Of a stretch of 64,000 nucleotides of DNA, positions 49,701 through 59,898 are shown piece by piece. The translations under genes and the position numbers were made by a program. Under the pieces are notes generated by a model. That model did no database searches. It saw only the letters and a program-made list of their open reading frames with translations, and had not been told where the DNA came from. This DNA is from Cherax quadricarinatus. Lineage: Eukaryota; Arthropoda; Malacostraca; Decapoda; Parastacidae. Numbering within the stretch: the stretch's first letter is position 1; each line of letters begins with the position of its first letter. The DNA is taken from positions 26,656-90,655 of the forward strand of contig NW_027196455.1 of assembly GCF_038502225.1 (NCBI RefSeq), written 5' to 3'.

Positions 49701-50393
49701 CAGCAGCGAGGAGACGGTTGGAGGCAGTGGAGATGTCCTGTCTAAGGGCAATGTGTGGTGTAAATATTATGCAGAAAATTCGGAGTGTGGAAATTAGGAG
49801 AAGGTGTGGAGTTAATAAAAGCATTAGTCAGAGGGCAGAAGAGGGGTTGTTGAGGTGGTTTGGTCATTTAGAGAGAATGGATCAAAGTAGAATGACATGG
49901 AAAGCATATAAATCTATAGGGGAAGGAAAGAGGGGTAGGGGTCGTCCTCGAAAGGGTTGGAAAGAGGGGGTAAAGGAGGTTTTGTGGGCGAGGGGCTTGG
50001 ACTTCCAGCAAGCGTGCATGAGCGTGTTAGATAGGAGTGAATGGAGACGAATGATACTTGGGACCTGACGATCTGTTGGAGTGTGAGCAGGGTAATATTT
50101 AGTGAAGGGATTCAGGGAAACCGGTTATTTTCATATAGTCGGACTTGAGTCCTGGAAATGGGAAGTACAATGCCTGCACTTTAAAGGAGGGGTTTGGGAT
50201 ATTGGCAGTTTGGAGGGATATGTTGTGTATCTTTATACGTATATGCTTCTAAACTGTTGTATTCTGAGCACCTCTGCAAAAGCAGTGATAATGTGTGAGT
50301 GTGGTGAAAGTGTTGAATGATGATGAAAGTATTTTCTTTTTGGGGATTTTCTTTCTTTTTTGGGTCACCCTGCCTCGGTGACCTCGGTGGGAG
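46742..50393 (+). mobile_element. RTE-like LINE, nearly full length (3.65 kb)
   Basis: A 400-bp 5' UTR (GGGAGGTACTACCGTCCTGC, CTCCGTAAGCCATGCGTG) is followed by one long ORF and a 325-bp 3' UTR with the CACCCTGCCTCGGTG hairpin region. The last ~25 bp and the A tail are missing because a second RTE copy begins at 50394 inside the hairpin sequence. The 5' end touches the TTAA of the MITE at 45715-46737. Confidence 0.88.
47144..50068 (+). CDS. RTE-type endonuclease-reverse transcriptase, 974 codons
   Basis: This is the single-ORF enzyme of an RTE-like LINE (its endonuclease is of the kind annotated as craniofacial development protein 2-like). The frame is open from about 47067 and no ATG precedes GTG 47144; the first in-frame ATG is 47192. 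Family alignment begins at VGSLNVRG, so the true start is unclear or lost. The endonuclease shows NVRG, SETK (Glu 34), VVGDFNAKV (Asp 141) and ATDISDH. The RT shows YRGISLLSIPGK, FMDLEKAYDRVD (Asp 613), GLRQGCVMSPWLFN and FADDTVLM (Asp 721-722). The C-terminal part has GLLRWFGHLERM and GRGRPRKGW. No stop interrupts it, so this copy may still supply enzyme. Confidence 0.9.
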   Translation: MGSLNVRGCCANDKKEMIVDVMNEKKLDVLALSETKLKGVGEFQWRGINGIRSGVSNRVRAKEGVAIMLKDKLWQEKRDYKCINSRIMWSKIKIGCEKWVIVSVYAPGEERSVEERERFWEMLSECVGSFESSVRVMVVGDFNAKVGKNVMEGVVGKFGVPGVNVNGEPLIELCVERNLVISNTYFMKKRINKYTRYDVARNESSLLDYVLVDKRLMGRLQDVHVYRGATDISDHYLVVATVRVRGRWEKRKVATTSKREVKVYKLREEEVRARYKRLLAERWASAKMSSGGVEEGWNSFKNAVLECGAEVCGYRRVGAGGKRSDWWNDEVKGVIKEKKVAYERFLQSRSVIRRAEYMESKRKVKRVVRECKRRADERVGEALSRNFNENKKKFWSELNKLRKPRESMDLSVKNRVGELVDGEREVLGRWREYFEELLNVEEEREAVISCTGQGGIPSFRSEEEQNVSVVEVREALRRMKGGKAAGTDGIMTEMLKAGGDIVLEWLVLLFNKCMKEGKVPRDWRRACIVPLYKGKGDKRDCKNYRGISLLSIPGKVYGRVIIERIRGKTECRIADEQGGFRVGRGCVDQVFTLKHICEQYLDKGREVFIAFMDLEKAYDRVDRGAMWQMLQVYGIGGKLLNAVKSFYEDSEAQVRVCRREGEYFPVKVGLRQGCVMSPWLFNIFIDGVVKEVNARVFGRGVGLNYGESNSKWELTQLLFADDTVLMGDSKEKLQRLVDEFENVCKGRKLKVNIEKSKVMRVSNDLDKEKLDIKLGRRSMEEVNVFRYLGVDVSADGFMKDEVNHRIDEGKKVSGALRYMWSQKTLSMEAKKGMYESIVVPTLLYGCEAWVVNAAARRRLEAVEMSCLRAMCGVNIMQKIRSVEIRRRCGVNKSISQRAEEGLLRWFGHLERMDQSRMTWKAYKSIGEGKRGRGRPRKGWKEGVKEVLWARGLDFQQACMSVLDRSEWRRMILGT

Positions 50394-51976
50394 ATTGAAA
50401 GAATTAGAGGTAAGACAGAATGTAGGATTGCAGATGAGCAAGGAGGTTTTAGAGTGGGTAGGGGATGTGTAGATCAAGTGTTTACATTGAAGCATATATG
50501 TGAACAGTATTTAGATAAAGGTAGGGAAGTTTTTATTGCATTTATGGATTTAGAAAAGGCATATGATAGAGTGGATAGGGGAGCAATGTGGCAGATGTTG
50601 CAAGTATATGGAATAGGTGGTAAGTTACTAAATGCTGTAAAGAGTTTTTATGAGGATAGTGAGGCTCAGGTTAGGGTGTGTAGAAGAGAGGGAGACTACT
50701 TCCCGGTAAAAGTAGGTCTTAGACAGGGATGTGTAATGTCACCATGGTTGTTTAATATATTTATAGATGGGGTTGTAAAAGAAGTAAATGCTAGGGTGTT
50801 CGGGAGAGGGGTGGGATTAAATTATGGGGAATCAAATACAAAATGGGAATTGACACAGTTACTTTTTGCTGATGATACTGTGCTTATGGGAGATTCTAAA
50901 GAAAAATTGCAAAGGTTAGTGGATGAGTTTGGGAGTGTGTGTAAAGGTAGAAAGTTGAAAGTGAACATAGAAAAGAGTAAGGTGATGAGGGTATCAAATG
51001 ATTTAGATAAAGAAAAATTGGATATCAAATTGGGGAGGAGGAGTATGGAAGAAGTGAATGTTTTCAGATATTTGGGAGTTGACGTGTCAGCGGATGGATT
51101 TATGAAGGATGAGGTTAATCATGGAATTGGTGAGGGAAAAAAGGTGAGTGGTGCATTGAGGTATATGTGGAGACAAAAAACGTTATCTATGGAGGCAAAG
51201 AGGGGAATGTATGAAAGTATAGTAGTACCAACACTCTTATATGGGTGTGAAGCTTGGGTTGTAAATGCTGCAGCGAGGAGGCGGTTGGAGGCAGTGGAGA
51301 TGTCCTGTCTAAGGGCAATGTGTGGTGTAAATATTATGCAGAAAATTCGGAGTGTGGAAATTAGGAGAAGGTGTGGAGTTAATAAAAGTATTAGTCAGAG
51401 GGCTGAAGAGGGGTTGTTGAGGTGGTTTGGTCATTTAGAGAGAATGGATCAAAGTAGAATGACATGGAGAGCATATAAATCTGTAGGGGAAGGAAGGCGG
51501 GGTAGGGGTCGTCCTCGAAAAGGTTGGAGGGAGGGGGTAAAGGAGGTTTTGTGGGCGAGGGGCTTGGACTTCCAGCAAGCGTGCGTGAGCGTGTTAGATA
51601 GGAGTGAATGGAGACGAATGGTATTTGGGACCTGACGATCTGTTGGAGTGTGAGCAGGGTAATATTTAGTGAAGGGATTCAGGGAAACCGGTTATTTTTA
51701 TATAGCCGGACTTGAGTCCTGGAAATGGGAAGTACAATGCCTGCACTTTAAAGGAGGGGTTTGGGATATTGGCAGTTTGGAGGGATATGTTGTGTATCTT
51801 TATACGTATATGCTTCTAAACTATTGTATTCTGAGCACCTCTGCAAAAACAGTGATTATGTGTGAGTGAGGTGAAAGTGTTGAATGATGACGAAAGTATT
51901 TTCTTTTTGGGGATTTTCTTTCTTTTTGGGTCACCCTGCCTCGGTGTGAGACAGCCGACTTGTTGAAAAAAAAAAA
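50394..51976 (+). pseudogene. Second RTE-A copy, 5' truncated, fused in tandem
   Basis: It begins mid-RT (IERIRGKTECRIADEQGGFR, in frame from 50394) and stays open to the stop at 51635: FMDLEKAYDRVD, LFADDTVLM, GLLRWFGHLERM. The 3' UTR ends in GACTTGTTG and an A run (to 51976). Identity to the first copy is very high by eye. The left junction lies inside the 3' hairpin of the first copy, without an A tail between them. Confidence 0.88.
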
Positions 51977-52478
51977 GCGTTGGTAAAACTATACTCTCAT
52001 ACATTCCCCTCTTTGCCTCCAAGGACAAAGTTCTTTGTCTCCACAGACTCCTAAGTGCACCACTCACCCTTTTCCCCTCATCAATTCTATGATTCACCTC
52101 ATCTTTCATAGACCCATCCGCTGACACGTCCACTCCCAAATATCTGAATACATTCACCTCCTCCATACTCTCTCCCTCCAATCTGATATCCAATCTTTCA
52201 TCACCTAATCTTTTTGTTATCCTCATAACCTTACTCTTTCCTGTATTCACTTTTAATTTTCTTCTTTTGCACACCCTACCAAATTCTTCCACCAATCTCT
52301 GCAACTTCTCTTCAGAATCTCCCAAGAGCACAGTGTCATCAGCAAAGAACAACTGTGACAACTCCCACTCTATGTGTGATTCTTTATCTTTTAACTCCAT
52401 GCCTCTTGCCAAGACCCTCGCATTTACTTCTCTTACAACCCCATCTATAAATATATTAAACAACCACGGTGACATCAC
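51977..52478 (-). pseudogene. RTE-B LINE fragment
   Basis: The minus strand reads MSPWLFNIFIDGVVREVNAR, LFFADDTVLLGDSEEKLQR, KVMRITKRLGDERLDIRLEG, VNVFRYLGVDVSADGSMKDE, RQRTLSLEAKRGMYESIVLP, then breaks where the A tail of the preceding plus-strand RTE begins. It is open throughout. Wording such as ITKRLGDERL separates subfamily B from A. Confidence 0.85.
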
Positions 52479-52481
52479 TCT

Positions 52482-54865
52482 TATTTATTTTTTTTTATTA
52501 TCACACTGGCCGATTCCCACCAAGGCAGGGTGGCCCGAAAAAGAAAAACTTTCACCATCATTCACTCCATCACTGTCTTGCCAGAAGGGTGCTTTACACT
52601 ACAGTTTTTAAACTGCAACATTAACACCCCTCCTTCAGAGTGCAGGCACTGTACTTCCCATCTCCAGGACTCAAGTCCGGCCTGCCGGTTTCCCTGAACC
52701 CCTTCATAAATGTTACTTTGCTCACACTCCAACAGCACGTCAAGTATTAAAAACCATTTGTCTCCATTCACTCCTATCAAACACGCTCACGCATGCCTGC
52801 TGGAAGTCCAAGCCCCTCGCACACAAAACCTCCTTTACCCCCTCCCTCCAACCTTTCCTAGGCCGACCCCTACCCCGCCTTCCTTCCACTACAGACTGAT
52901 ACACTCTTGAAGTCATTCTGTTTCGCTCCATTCTCTCTACATGTCCGAACCACCTCAACAACCCTTCCTCAGCCCTCTGGACAACAGTTTTGGTAATCCC
53001 GCACCTCCTCCTAACTTCCAAACTACGAATTCTCTGCATTATATTCACACCACACATTGCCCTCAGACATGACATCTCCACTGCCTCCAGCCTTCTCCTC
53101 GCTGCAACATTCATCACCCATGCTTCACACCCATATAAGAGCGTTGGTAAAACTATACTCTCATACATTCCCCTCTTTGCCTCCAAGGACAAAGTTCTTT
53201 GTCTCCACAGACTCCTAAGTGCACCACTCACCCTTTTCCCCTCATCAATTCTATGATTTACCTCATCTTTCATAGACCCATCCGCTGACACGTCCACTCC
53301 CAAATATCTGAATACATTCACCTCCTCCATACTCTCTCCCTCCAATCTGATATCCAATCTTTCATCACCTAATCTTTTTGTTATCCTCATAACCTTACTC
53401 TTTCCTGTATTCACTTTTAATTTTCTTCTTTTGCATACCCTACCAAATTCATCCACCAATCTCTGCAACTTCTCTTCAGAATCTCCCAAGAGCACAGTGT
53501 CATCAGCAAAGAGCAACTGTGACAACTCCCACTTTGTGTGTGATTCTTTATCTTTTAACTCCACGCCTCTTGCCAATAATAACTCTACCATACACTTTAC
53601 CAGGTATACTCAACAGACTTATCCCCCTATAATTTTTGCACTCTCTTTTGTCCCCTTTGCCTTTATACAAAGGAACTATGCATGCTCTCTGCCAATCCCT
53701 AGGTACCTTACCCTCTTCCATACATTTATTAAATAATTGCACCAACCACCCCAAAACTATATCCCCACCTGCTTTTAACATTTCTATCTTTATCCCATCA
53801 ATCCCGGCTGCCTTACCCCCTTTCATTTTACCTACTGCCTCACGAACTTCCCCCACACTCACAACTGGCTCTTCCTCACTCCTACAAGATGTTATTCCTC
53901 CTTGCCCTATACACGAAATCACAGCTTCCCTATCTTCATCAACATTTAACAATTCCTCAAAATATTCCCTCCATCTTCCCAATACCTCTAACTCTCCATT
54001 TAATAACTCTCCTCTCCTATTTTTAACTGACAAATCCATTTGTTCTCTAGGCTTCCTTAACTTGTTAATCTCACTCCAAAACTTTTTCTTATTTTCAACA
54101 AAATTTGTTTGATAACATCTCACCCACTCTCTCATTTGCTCTCTTTTTACATTGCTTCACCACTCTCTTAACCTCTCTCTTTTTCTCCATATACTCTTCC
54201 CTCCTTGCATCACTTCTACTTTGTAAAAACTTCTCATATGCTAACTTTTTCTCCCTTACTACTCTCTTTACATCATCATTCCACCAATCGCTCCTCTTCC
54301 CTCTCGCTCCCACTTTCCTGTAACCACAAACTTCTGCTGAACACTCTAACACTACATTTTTAAACCTACCCCATACCTCTTCGACCCCTTTGCCTATGCT
54401 CTCATTAGCCCATCTATCCTCCAATAGCTGTTTATATCTTACCCTAACTGCCTCCTCTTTTAGTTTATAAACCTTCACCTCTCTCTTCCCTGATGCTTCT
54501 ATTCTCCTTGTATCCCATCTACCTTTTACTCTCAGTGTAGCTACAACTAGAAAGTGATCTGATATATCTGTGGCCCCTCTATAAACATGTACATCCTGAA
54601 GTCTACTCAACAGTCTTTTATCTACCAATACATAATCCAACAAACTACTGTCATTTTGCCCTACATCATATCTTGTATACTTATTTATCCTCTTTTTCTT
54701 AAAATATGTATTACTTATAACTAAACCCCTTTCTATACAAAGTTCAATCAAAGGGCTCCCATTATCATTTACACCTGGCACCCCAAACTTACCTACCACA
54801 CCCTCTCTAAAAGTTTCTCCTACTTTAGCATTCAGGTCCCCTACCACAATTACTCTCTCACTTGG
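52482..54865 (-). pseudogene. RTE-B LINE with internal deletion
   Basis: Minus strand, 3' to 5': A tail and 3' UTR (52482-52737); the C-terminal ORF (52740-53580) with LLFADDTVLLGDSEE to FDRSEWRQMV; a deletion joint near 53577, where the frame jumps from IPGKVYGRVII directly to ARGVELKDKES, losing about 130 residues including the catalytic DLEKAYDRV; the region before it (53592-54135), shifted in frame near 54110; and the endonuclease from GDLNAKVGETFREG. It is cut at 54865 by the foldback element. Non-functional. Confidence 0.87.
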
Positions 54866-55420
54866 TATGGGAATCTTTATTTAGGAAACGTTTTGCCACA
54901 CAGTGGCTTCATCAGTCCAATACAAAGCAGAAAGGTGTTAGGAGAGGATGAGTTGGAGGTAATCAATCCCTCAGCCTGGAGTCGATGTGTTCAGTCCATC
55001 TATCTTGTAGAATGTACAGCATAGGGCCGGGTTTCAAACCATTCATCACAACTGTCAGACACTGCATCATCATGGGATCTTGATACAAAGAATTCTTCAA
55101 ACTTGTCCAACCTTTGGACGAAGACCTGCTTCGACTAGTGGATGGTACCACTATGACCCCACCTCCTCCTGCTTTGCCTCACCTGACTACAGTATATAAG
55201 CCACATCTACGGCCCTATGCTGTACATTCTACAAGATTGATGGACTGAACACATTGACTCCAGGCTGAGGGACTGATTACCTCCAACTCCTCCTCTCCTT
55301 ACACCTTTCTGCTTTGTATTGGACTGATGAAGCCACTGCATGGGAAAACGTTTCCTAAATAAAGATTCCCATATGTTGCATAAGCATCTCAATATTCAAC
55401 TTGTCGGTTTTCAAACCATT
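54866..55420. mobile_element. Foldback element with 164-bp inverted arms
   Basis: Arm one (54866-55029) and arm two (55210-55373) are inverted copies starting TATGGGAATCTTTATTTAGG and differing at a few positions; the 180-bp centre is unique. The strand reading GGACTGATGAAGCCACTG followed by GGNAAAACGTTTCC contains a CTGATGA box, a short GCCAC/GTGGC-type stem and an AAAACG box, like a hammerhead ribozyme core with a changed G. After arm two the sequence ends CAACTTGTCGGTTTTCAAACC. Penelope-like origin is possible. Confidence 0.7.
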
Positions 55421-55428
55421 CATCACAA

Positions 55429-56172
55429 CACACTTATATGGGTGTGAAGCTTGGGTTGTAAATGCTGCAGCGAGGAGGCGGTTGGAGGCAGTGGAGATGT
55501 CCTGTCTAAGGGCAATGTATTGTGTAAATGTTATGCAGAAAATTCGGAGTGTGAAAATTAGGAGAAGGTGTGGAGTTAATAAAACTATTAGTCAGAGGGC
55601 TGAAGAGGGGTTGTTGAGGTGGTTTGGTCATTTAGAGAGAATGGATCAAAGTAGAATGACATGGAGAGTGTATAAATCTGTAGGGGAAGGAAGTCGGGGT
55701 AGGGGTCGTCCTCGAAAAGGTTGGAGGGAGGGGGTAAAGGAGGTTTTGTGGGCGAGGGGCTTGGACTTCCAGCAAGCGTGCGTGAGCGTGTTAGATAGGA
55801 GTGAATGGAGACGAATGGTATTTGGGACTTGACAAGCTGTTGGAGTGTGAGCAGGATAATATTTAGTCAAGGGATTCAGGGAAACCAGTTATTTTATATA
55901 GCCAGACTTGAGTCCTGGAAATGGGAAGTACAGTGTCTGCACTGTAAAGTGGGGGTTTGGGATATTGGCACTTTGGAGGGATATGTTGTGTATCTTTATA
56001 CATATATGCTTCTAAACTGTTGTATTCTGAGCACCTCTGCAAAAACATTGATTATGTGTGAGTGAGGTGAAAGTGTTGAATGATGATGAAAGTATTTTCT
56101 TTTGGGGGATTTTCTTTCTTTTTGGGTCACCCTGCCTCGGTGGGAGACGGCCGACTTGTTAAAAAAAAAAAT
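55429..56172 (+). pseudogene. RTE-A LINE, 3' fragment
   Basis: The ORF starts inside LLYGCEAWVVN and runs to the normal end (VLDRSEWRRMVFGT, stop 55832). The full 3' UTR follows, with the hairpin region and GACTTGTT plus an A run. It is 5' truncated by the foldback element region. Confidence 0.87.
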
Positions 56173-56677
56173 AACAATTTGTAATAGTTCTTGTGATTTC
56201 ATAGCCATTTACACCTGCCTGGGTTATTTACTATTGTCTAGAAATATATACAAAGTATTTATAGGTCCCAGCAGTGTTTTAGATACCCTGGCATATACCT
56301 TGAAGCATGTTGTTATGAAAGACATCTCTGTACTGTTGACAGCCCAGTGACATTTGATAAATGTCCAGTGCTCCAGCTAACCCTCACTGTATTTGTTATC
56401 ACTGTTATACACAAACATGTCTTGTCTCTGTCTATCTGTCTCTATCCATCTGTCTGCCTGTCTGTCTCTGCTTATCTTTCTGTCTGCCTGGAGTATATGT
56501 ATATGAAACTCCTTGAAGAATGGTGTTATGACAACTGTTGACAGCCCAGTGACATTTGATAAATGGGCACTCGGGGAACCCTGGCTTTATTTGTTTTCAC
56601 TGATACACACAAACATGTTTGTCTGTCTATCTGTCTGTCTATCTATCTTTGCCTGGATTTTTTGGGTTATCCTAGGT
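56173..56677 (+). repeat. Composite TCTG-rich repeat, second copy (left part)
   Basis: A TTGTAATAGTTCTTGTGATT block links to the family at 40700. CCCAGTGACATTTGATAAATG occurs twice (about 56345 and 56548), each time before a TTTGTT-TCACTG and a TCTG/TCTA array, so the unit is duplicated. It ends TGGGTTATCCTAGGTA, where the Tigger element is inserted, and continues at 59144. Confidence 0.7.
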
Positions 56678-57074
56678 ACAGTGGACCTTCGGGTAACAAC
56701 ATCATCGGATAATGAACAAAATCGGATAGTGACACGTTTTTGCATCAGAATATTGGTTTGGTTACCGAAAAAGAACTCGGTTAAGGACATTCGTCCTGAA
56801 CGTGTCAGCGCAGCGTGAGTGGCCTGGACACTCCATGTACAGCTAGTGTGCCATTGTTTACAAGCCAGTGAGGACGATTCCACACATAAATGCAATATAT
56901 TTTGTATTATTCCATTGTTTTTAGTGCTTGTAACTGCTAAATAAGCCACCATGGGCCCAAAAAAAGCTTCTAGTACCAGCCCGTGGCAAAGAGGGTGAGA
57001 AACATTATAGAATTCAAGAAAAAGTTTGTAGAAAGAAACGAAAGTGGTAGTGGTAGAGGGGGGATAGTGATGGT

Positions 57075-57122
57075 GGTAGTATGGGCCAACAGGTCTGCTA
57101 CAGTGTTCCTGCTTTCTTATGT
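57075..57122 (+). repeat. CR1 3'-terminal motif
   Basis: ATGGGCCAACAGGTCTGCTA followed by CAGTGTTCCTG and TTTCTTATG is the conserved 3' end of the CR1 family at 26420. It directly precedes the minisatellite. Confidence 0.7.
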
Positions 57123-57292
57123 ACACCAGCGAGGGTACTTCCAACACACCAGCCAGGGTACTTCACCACATACCAGCCAGGGTACTTCCCAACATACCAG
57201 CTAGAGTACTTCCCACCCACCAGCTGGGGAACTTCCCCACATATCAGCCAGGGTACTTCCCCTCATATCAGCCTGGGTACTTCCCCACATAC
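57122..57292 (+). repeat. 22-24-bp minisatellite CCAGCCAGGGTACTTCCCCACATA
   Basis: About seven units of a CAGCCAGGGTACTTCC core followed by CCACATAC or CAACATAC run here. About four more run at 58318-58412. The LINE 3' end at 57293-58317 separates the two blocks. Confidence 0.9.
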
Positions 57293-58317
57293 TGCAGCAA
57301 CACACCTAAAGCCAATAATAACCCAACAAAAAGCTGCAGTAAGAATAATCACTAAATCCCATCCCTGGCATCACCCCCCTTCCCCTACTCTTCATAGATC
57401 TAAACTTACTCCCTGTTCAGAACATCCACACTTACTACTGTGCAATCTATATCTACAGGATCTTAAATTCCAATATTAACCTTGACCTAAAACGCTTTCT
57501 TGATATGTAAAGTAAAAGGACACAAGTGCAACTAATGTGACATTTATTGTGGCAACGTTTCGCTCTCCAGGAGCTTTATCAAGCCATTACAAACAATAAT
57601 GTCAATAAATGTCAATAAATAAATGTCAATAAATGTCACATTAGTTGCACTTGTGTCCTTTTACTTTACATATTGTCGGTAATTCTACCAACTTTATTGC
57701 TTTCTTGATAGTTGTGACAGGATCCACAGGCACAACACCAGACACAAACATCTCTATGACATTCCCTGTGTTCGACTAAACCTTTACAAAAATTCATTGT
57801 ATTTCAAAGGACCTAAAATCTGGAACACCCTACCTGAAAACTCTAGAACTGCAGACACATTCATCACTTTCAAAACTACAGTTAGAAAACATCTTATCTC
57901 CCTGATCCACCTCGACAACTAACTACATGATAACCACCTGGTGGTTCACAATTACACTCACTCACCCCCTGACTATAAACCCAGAAATACTAATCTTAAT
58001 CTTAAAATAATAAATCCTAACTTGTCATAAGTTTGCCTATGATACTCCAATATAGACACCTTGTATTGTGCCAAAACAAAAGCATTCACATTGCTAAACT
58101 CACAAATTATGATGTAGTCACTTAGCCTTAATACCATAATCTGTAAGATTTAATATTAAGAATTAATCAAGTCTGCTTGAAATGCCTAGCCATGCTAGGT
58201 GTCCTAGTGGCCCCCCTCTGTAATTAGTATTTTATAACATGTAAACCACACAATACCCAAAACCTGTAAAGCCCACATTGTAACCCTTATAGAGAATAAA
58301 CTTGAATTGAATTGAAT
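57293..58317 (+). pseudogene. LINE 3' end with TTGAA tail, inserted in the minisatellite
   Basis: The coding part reads PIITQQKAAVRIITKS, a SKLTPCSE stretch, then LKRFLDI, interrupted by the hairpin insertion, and continues with a WNTLPENSR-like stretch in shifted frames. The 3' UTR ends AATAAACTTGAATTGAATTG, a pentanucleotide tail common in L2/CR1-type elements. It is 5' truncated and interrupts the minisatellite. Confidence 0.78.
57506..57698. mobile_element. 193-bp hairpin insertion with 12-bp target duplication
   Basis: GCTTTCTTGATA is present at 57494-57505 and again at 57699-57710. The insert begins TGTAAAGTAAAAGGACACAA and, after a central part, returns as the inverse (TTGTGTCCTTTTACTTTACA). 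The minus strand shows GCTCCTGGAGAGCGAAACG, a stem plus GAAACG box as in the foldback at 54866. The end reads TATTGTCGGTAATTCTACC. Its style recalls the Penelope-like or hammerhead-bearing group. Confidence 0.8.
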
Positions 58318-58590
58318 ACCAGCCAGAGTACTTCCCCACATACCTGCCAGGGTACTTCCCCACATTCCAGCCAGGGTACTTCCCCACATACCAGCCAGGG
58401 TACTTCTCCACACACACAATTTGATTTGATTGGGACTTGTGCATGAGTACATAGAATTATCAAAACTTATTGCTTGGGAAGCATTGAAAATTGGGTTGGG
58501 CAAATACGATTCTGTTAGTGGGATGGTTTGTGAAGGATCTGCCTAGTATGGGCCAACAGGCCTGCTGCAGTGTTCTTGCTTTCTTTTGTG
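58318..58590 (+). repeat. Minisatellite remainder and CR1 3' end
   Basis: 58318-58412 continues the CAGCCAGGGTACTTCC array. From 58413 a CR1-type 3' UTR follows: GGGACTTGTGCATGAGTAC, ATTGGGTTGGGCAAATAC, GATCTGCCTAGTATGGGCC, GCAGTGTTCTTGCTTTC. It is the plus-strand counterpart of 41583-41690. Confidence 0.75.
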
Positions 58591-59263
58591 CAAACATTTA
58601 TGGATAAACATCACCCTGACACAGCTGTTGCAGGCCATGCTGGCAACATCTATAATGACAATGTTGTGTCCCATTTTAGGGAAATCTTAAAGAGATGCCA
58701 GAAACAGCTCTCTGGACAGATTTTTGGTGTGACAGGGGTCCAGTGACTCTCAAGCTGGTCCTTGTGGCATTAAAAAACAAAGAAGGGAGGTAACCCCAGA
58801 AAAGGACTTGTTACCTGAAGTCTTTATGGAAGGGGATTTCCCTTCCAGACAATTGTAAACTCCTCCATCCTCTGCCCTCCTCCCATCTCATCACTCATCA
58901 ATTCATCTTCAATAAAGGTAAGTGTCATTTCAGTATTGTTTATTTTGCATGTCTCATTGTTTTCTGTGTAGGGAAATGTATATTTCATGTAAAAAAATAT
59001 TTTGTTTAATACTTTTGGATGTCTGGAACGGATTAATTGGATTTCCATTATTTCTTGTGGGGAAAATTAATTCGGATAACAAAAAAATCGGTTAAAGACA
59101 AGCTCTCTGGAATGGATTGATGTCGTTACCCGAGGGTCCACTGTAATTTACACTGTGTATAATAACCGTACTTATATTTTCATGTGAGAGAGACATAGAC
59201 AGAGATATAGACGGCTACTAAGATAAAGAGAAAGAGACAGCCAAAGCCAGCCAGCCTGCCGAA

Positions 59264-59445
59264 TACATAGGAACATAAGAAAGAAGGAACACTGCAGCAG
59301 GTCCATGTCCCTCTCCCCCCTGGCTTAAACCAATGACCCACCTAGTCAGGTCACATCCACTGAAGGGAGGGGCATGACATCAGACCTAGTAGCACAAGCT
59401 AGTCAGGTCCGACTCACACCCACCCACACTCACTCATGTATTTAG
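59264..59445 (-). mobile_element. CR1-like LINE 3' end
   Basis: Reverse complement: GTGGGTGTGAGTCGGACC, CTAGCTTGTGCTACTAGG, TGACCTGACTAGGTGGG, then GGACCTGCTGCAGTGTTCC and TTTCTTATGTTCC. It is 5' truncated close to the ORF2 end. Confidence 0.82.
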
Positions 59446-59825
59446 CTAACCCTTGTTGTATTTGGTATCACTGTTATCTGTCTGTCTGTCTGTCTCTGCT
59501 TATGTCTTTCTGTCTGCCTGGAGTATACGTATATGAAACCCCTTGAAGAATGATATTATGACCACTGTTGACAGCCCAGTGACATTTGATAAATGGGTGC
59601 TTGGGGAACCCTGGCTTTATTTGTTTTCACTGATACACACAAACATATTTGTCTGTCTATCTTTGCCTGGAATTTTTGAGTTATTCTAGGTAACTTACAC
59701 TATGTACTTATGTGCACATGTGAGACAGAGATATAGATAGACAGATATAGAAAGATAGAGATATAGATAGAGAGACAGCCAGAGATAGCCAAAGCAAGCC
59801 AGCCAGCTAGCCAGCCTAAATTTTA
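59446..59825 (+). repeat. Composite TCTG-rich repeat, third copy
   Basis: TTTGGTATCACTGTTAT, a TCTG array, GAGTATACGTATATGAAACC, CCCAGTGACATTTGATAAATG, a second TCTG array, GAGTTATTCTAGGTAACTTA and then GACAGA, GATAGA and CAGC arrays follow in the same order as at 40871 and 56173. It provides the uninterrupted site for the Tigger at 56679. Confidence 0.72.
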
Positions 59826-59898
59826 GCATTTGTGTTATATTTGTATAATTTTTATTATTCACTTTTCTTGTCTTAATTTGTGCAACTTCTTTGCCATT

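Larger units (their letters stand above)
56679..59143 (+). mobile_element. Gutted Tigger element hosting later insertions
   Basis: The left end CAGTGGACCTTCGGGTAAC faces GTTACCCGAGGGTCCACTG at 59143, with TA on both sides (56677-56678, 59144-59145). The transposase start (CCACCATGGGCCC, ATG near 56951) is kept for about 30 broken codons. Its C-terminal tail (58591-58860: HHPDTAVAGHAGN, NVVSHFREILKRCQKQ, VLYGRGFPFQTI-like in another frame) and 3' UTR are at the right. Everything between 57075 and 58585 is foreign. The host is the composite repeat, whose empty site is visible at 59692. Confidence 0.88.

Noticed and set aside
57122..58412. CRISPR-like spaced repeat array
   Set aside because: The 22-24-bp units are directly adjacent without unique spacers, in a eukaryotic setting; it is a minisatellite split by a LINE.
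59830..59898. Upstream extension of the 59899 frame
   Set aside because: The extension is AT-rich, hydrophobic by chance and begins within a microsatellite-flanked repeat; the ATG at 59899 is the more plausible start if it is coding at all.
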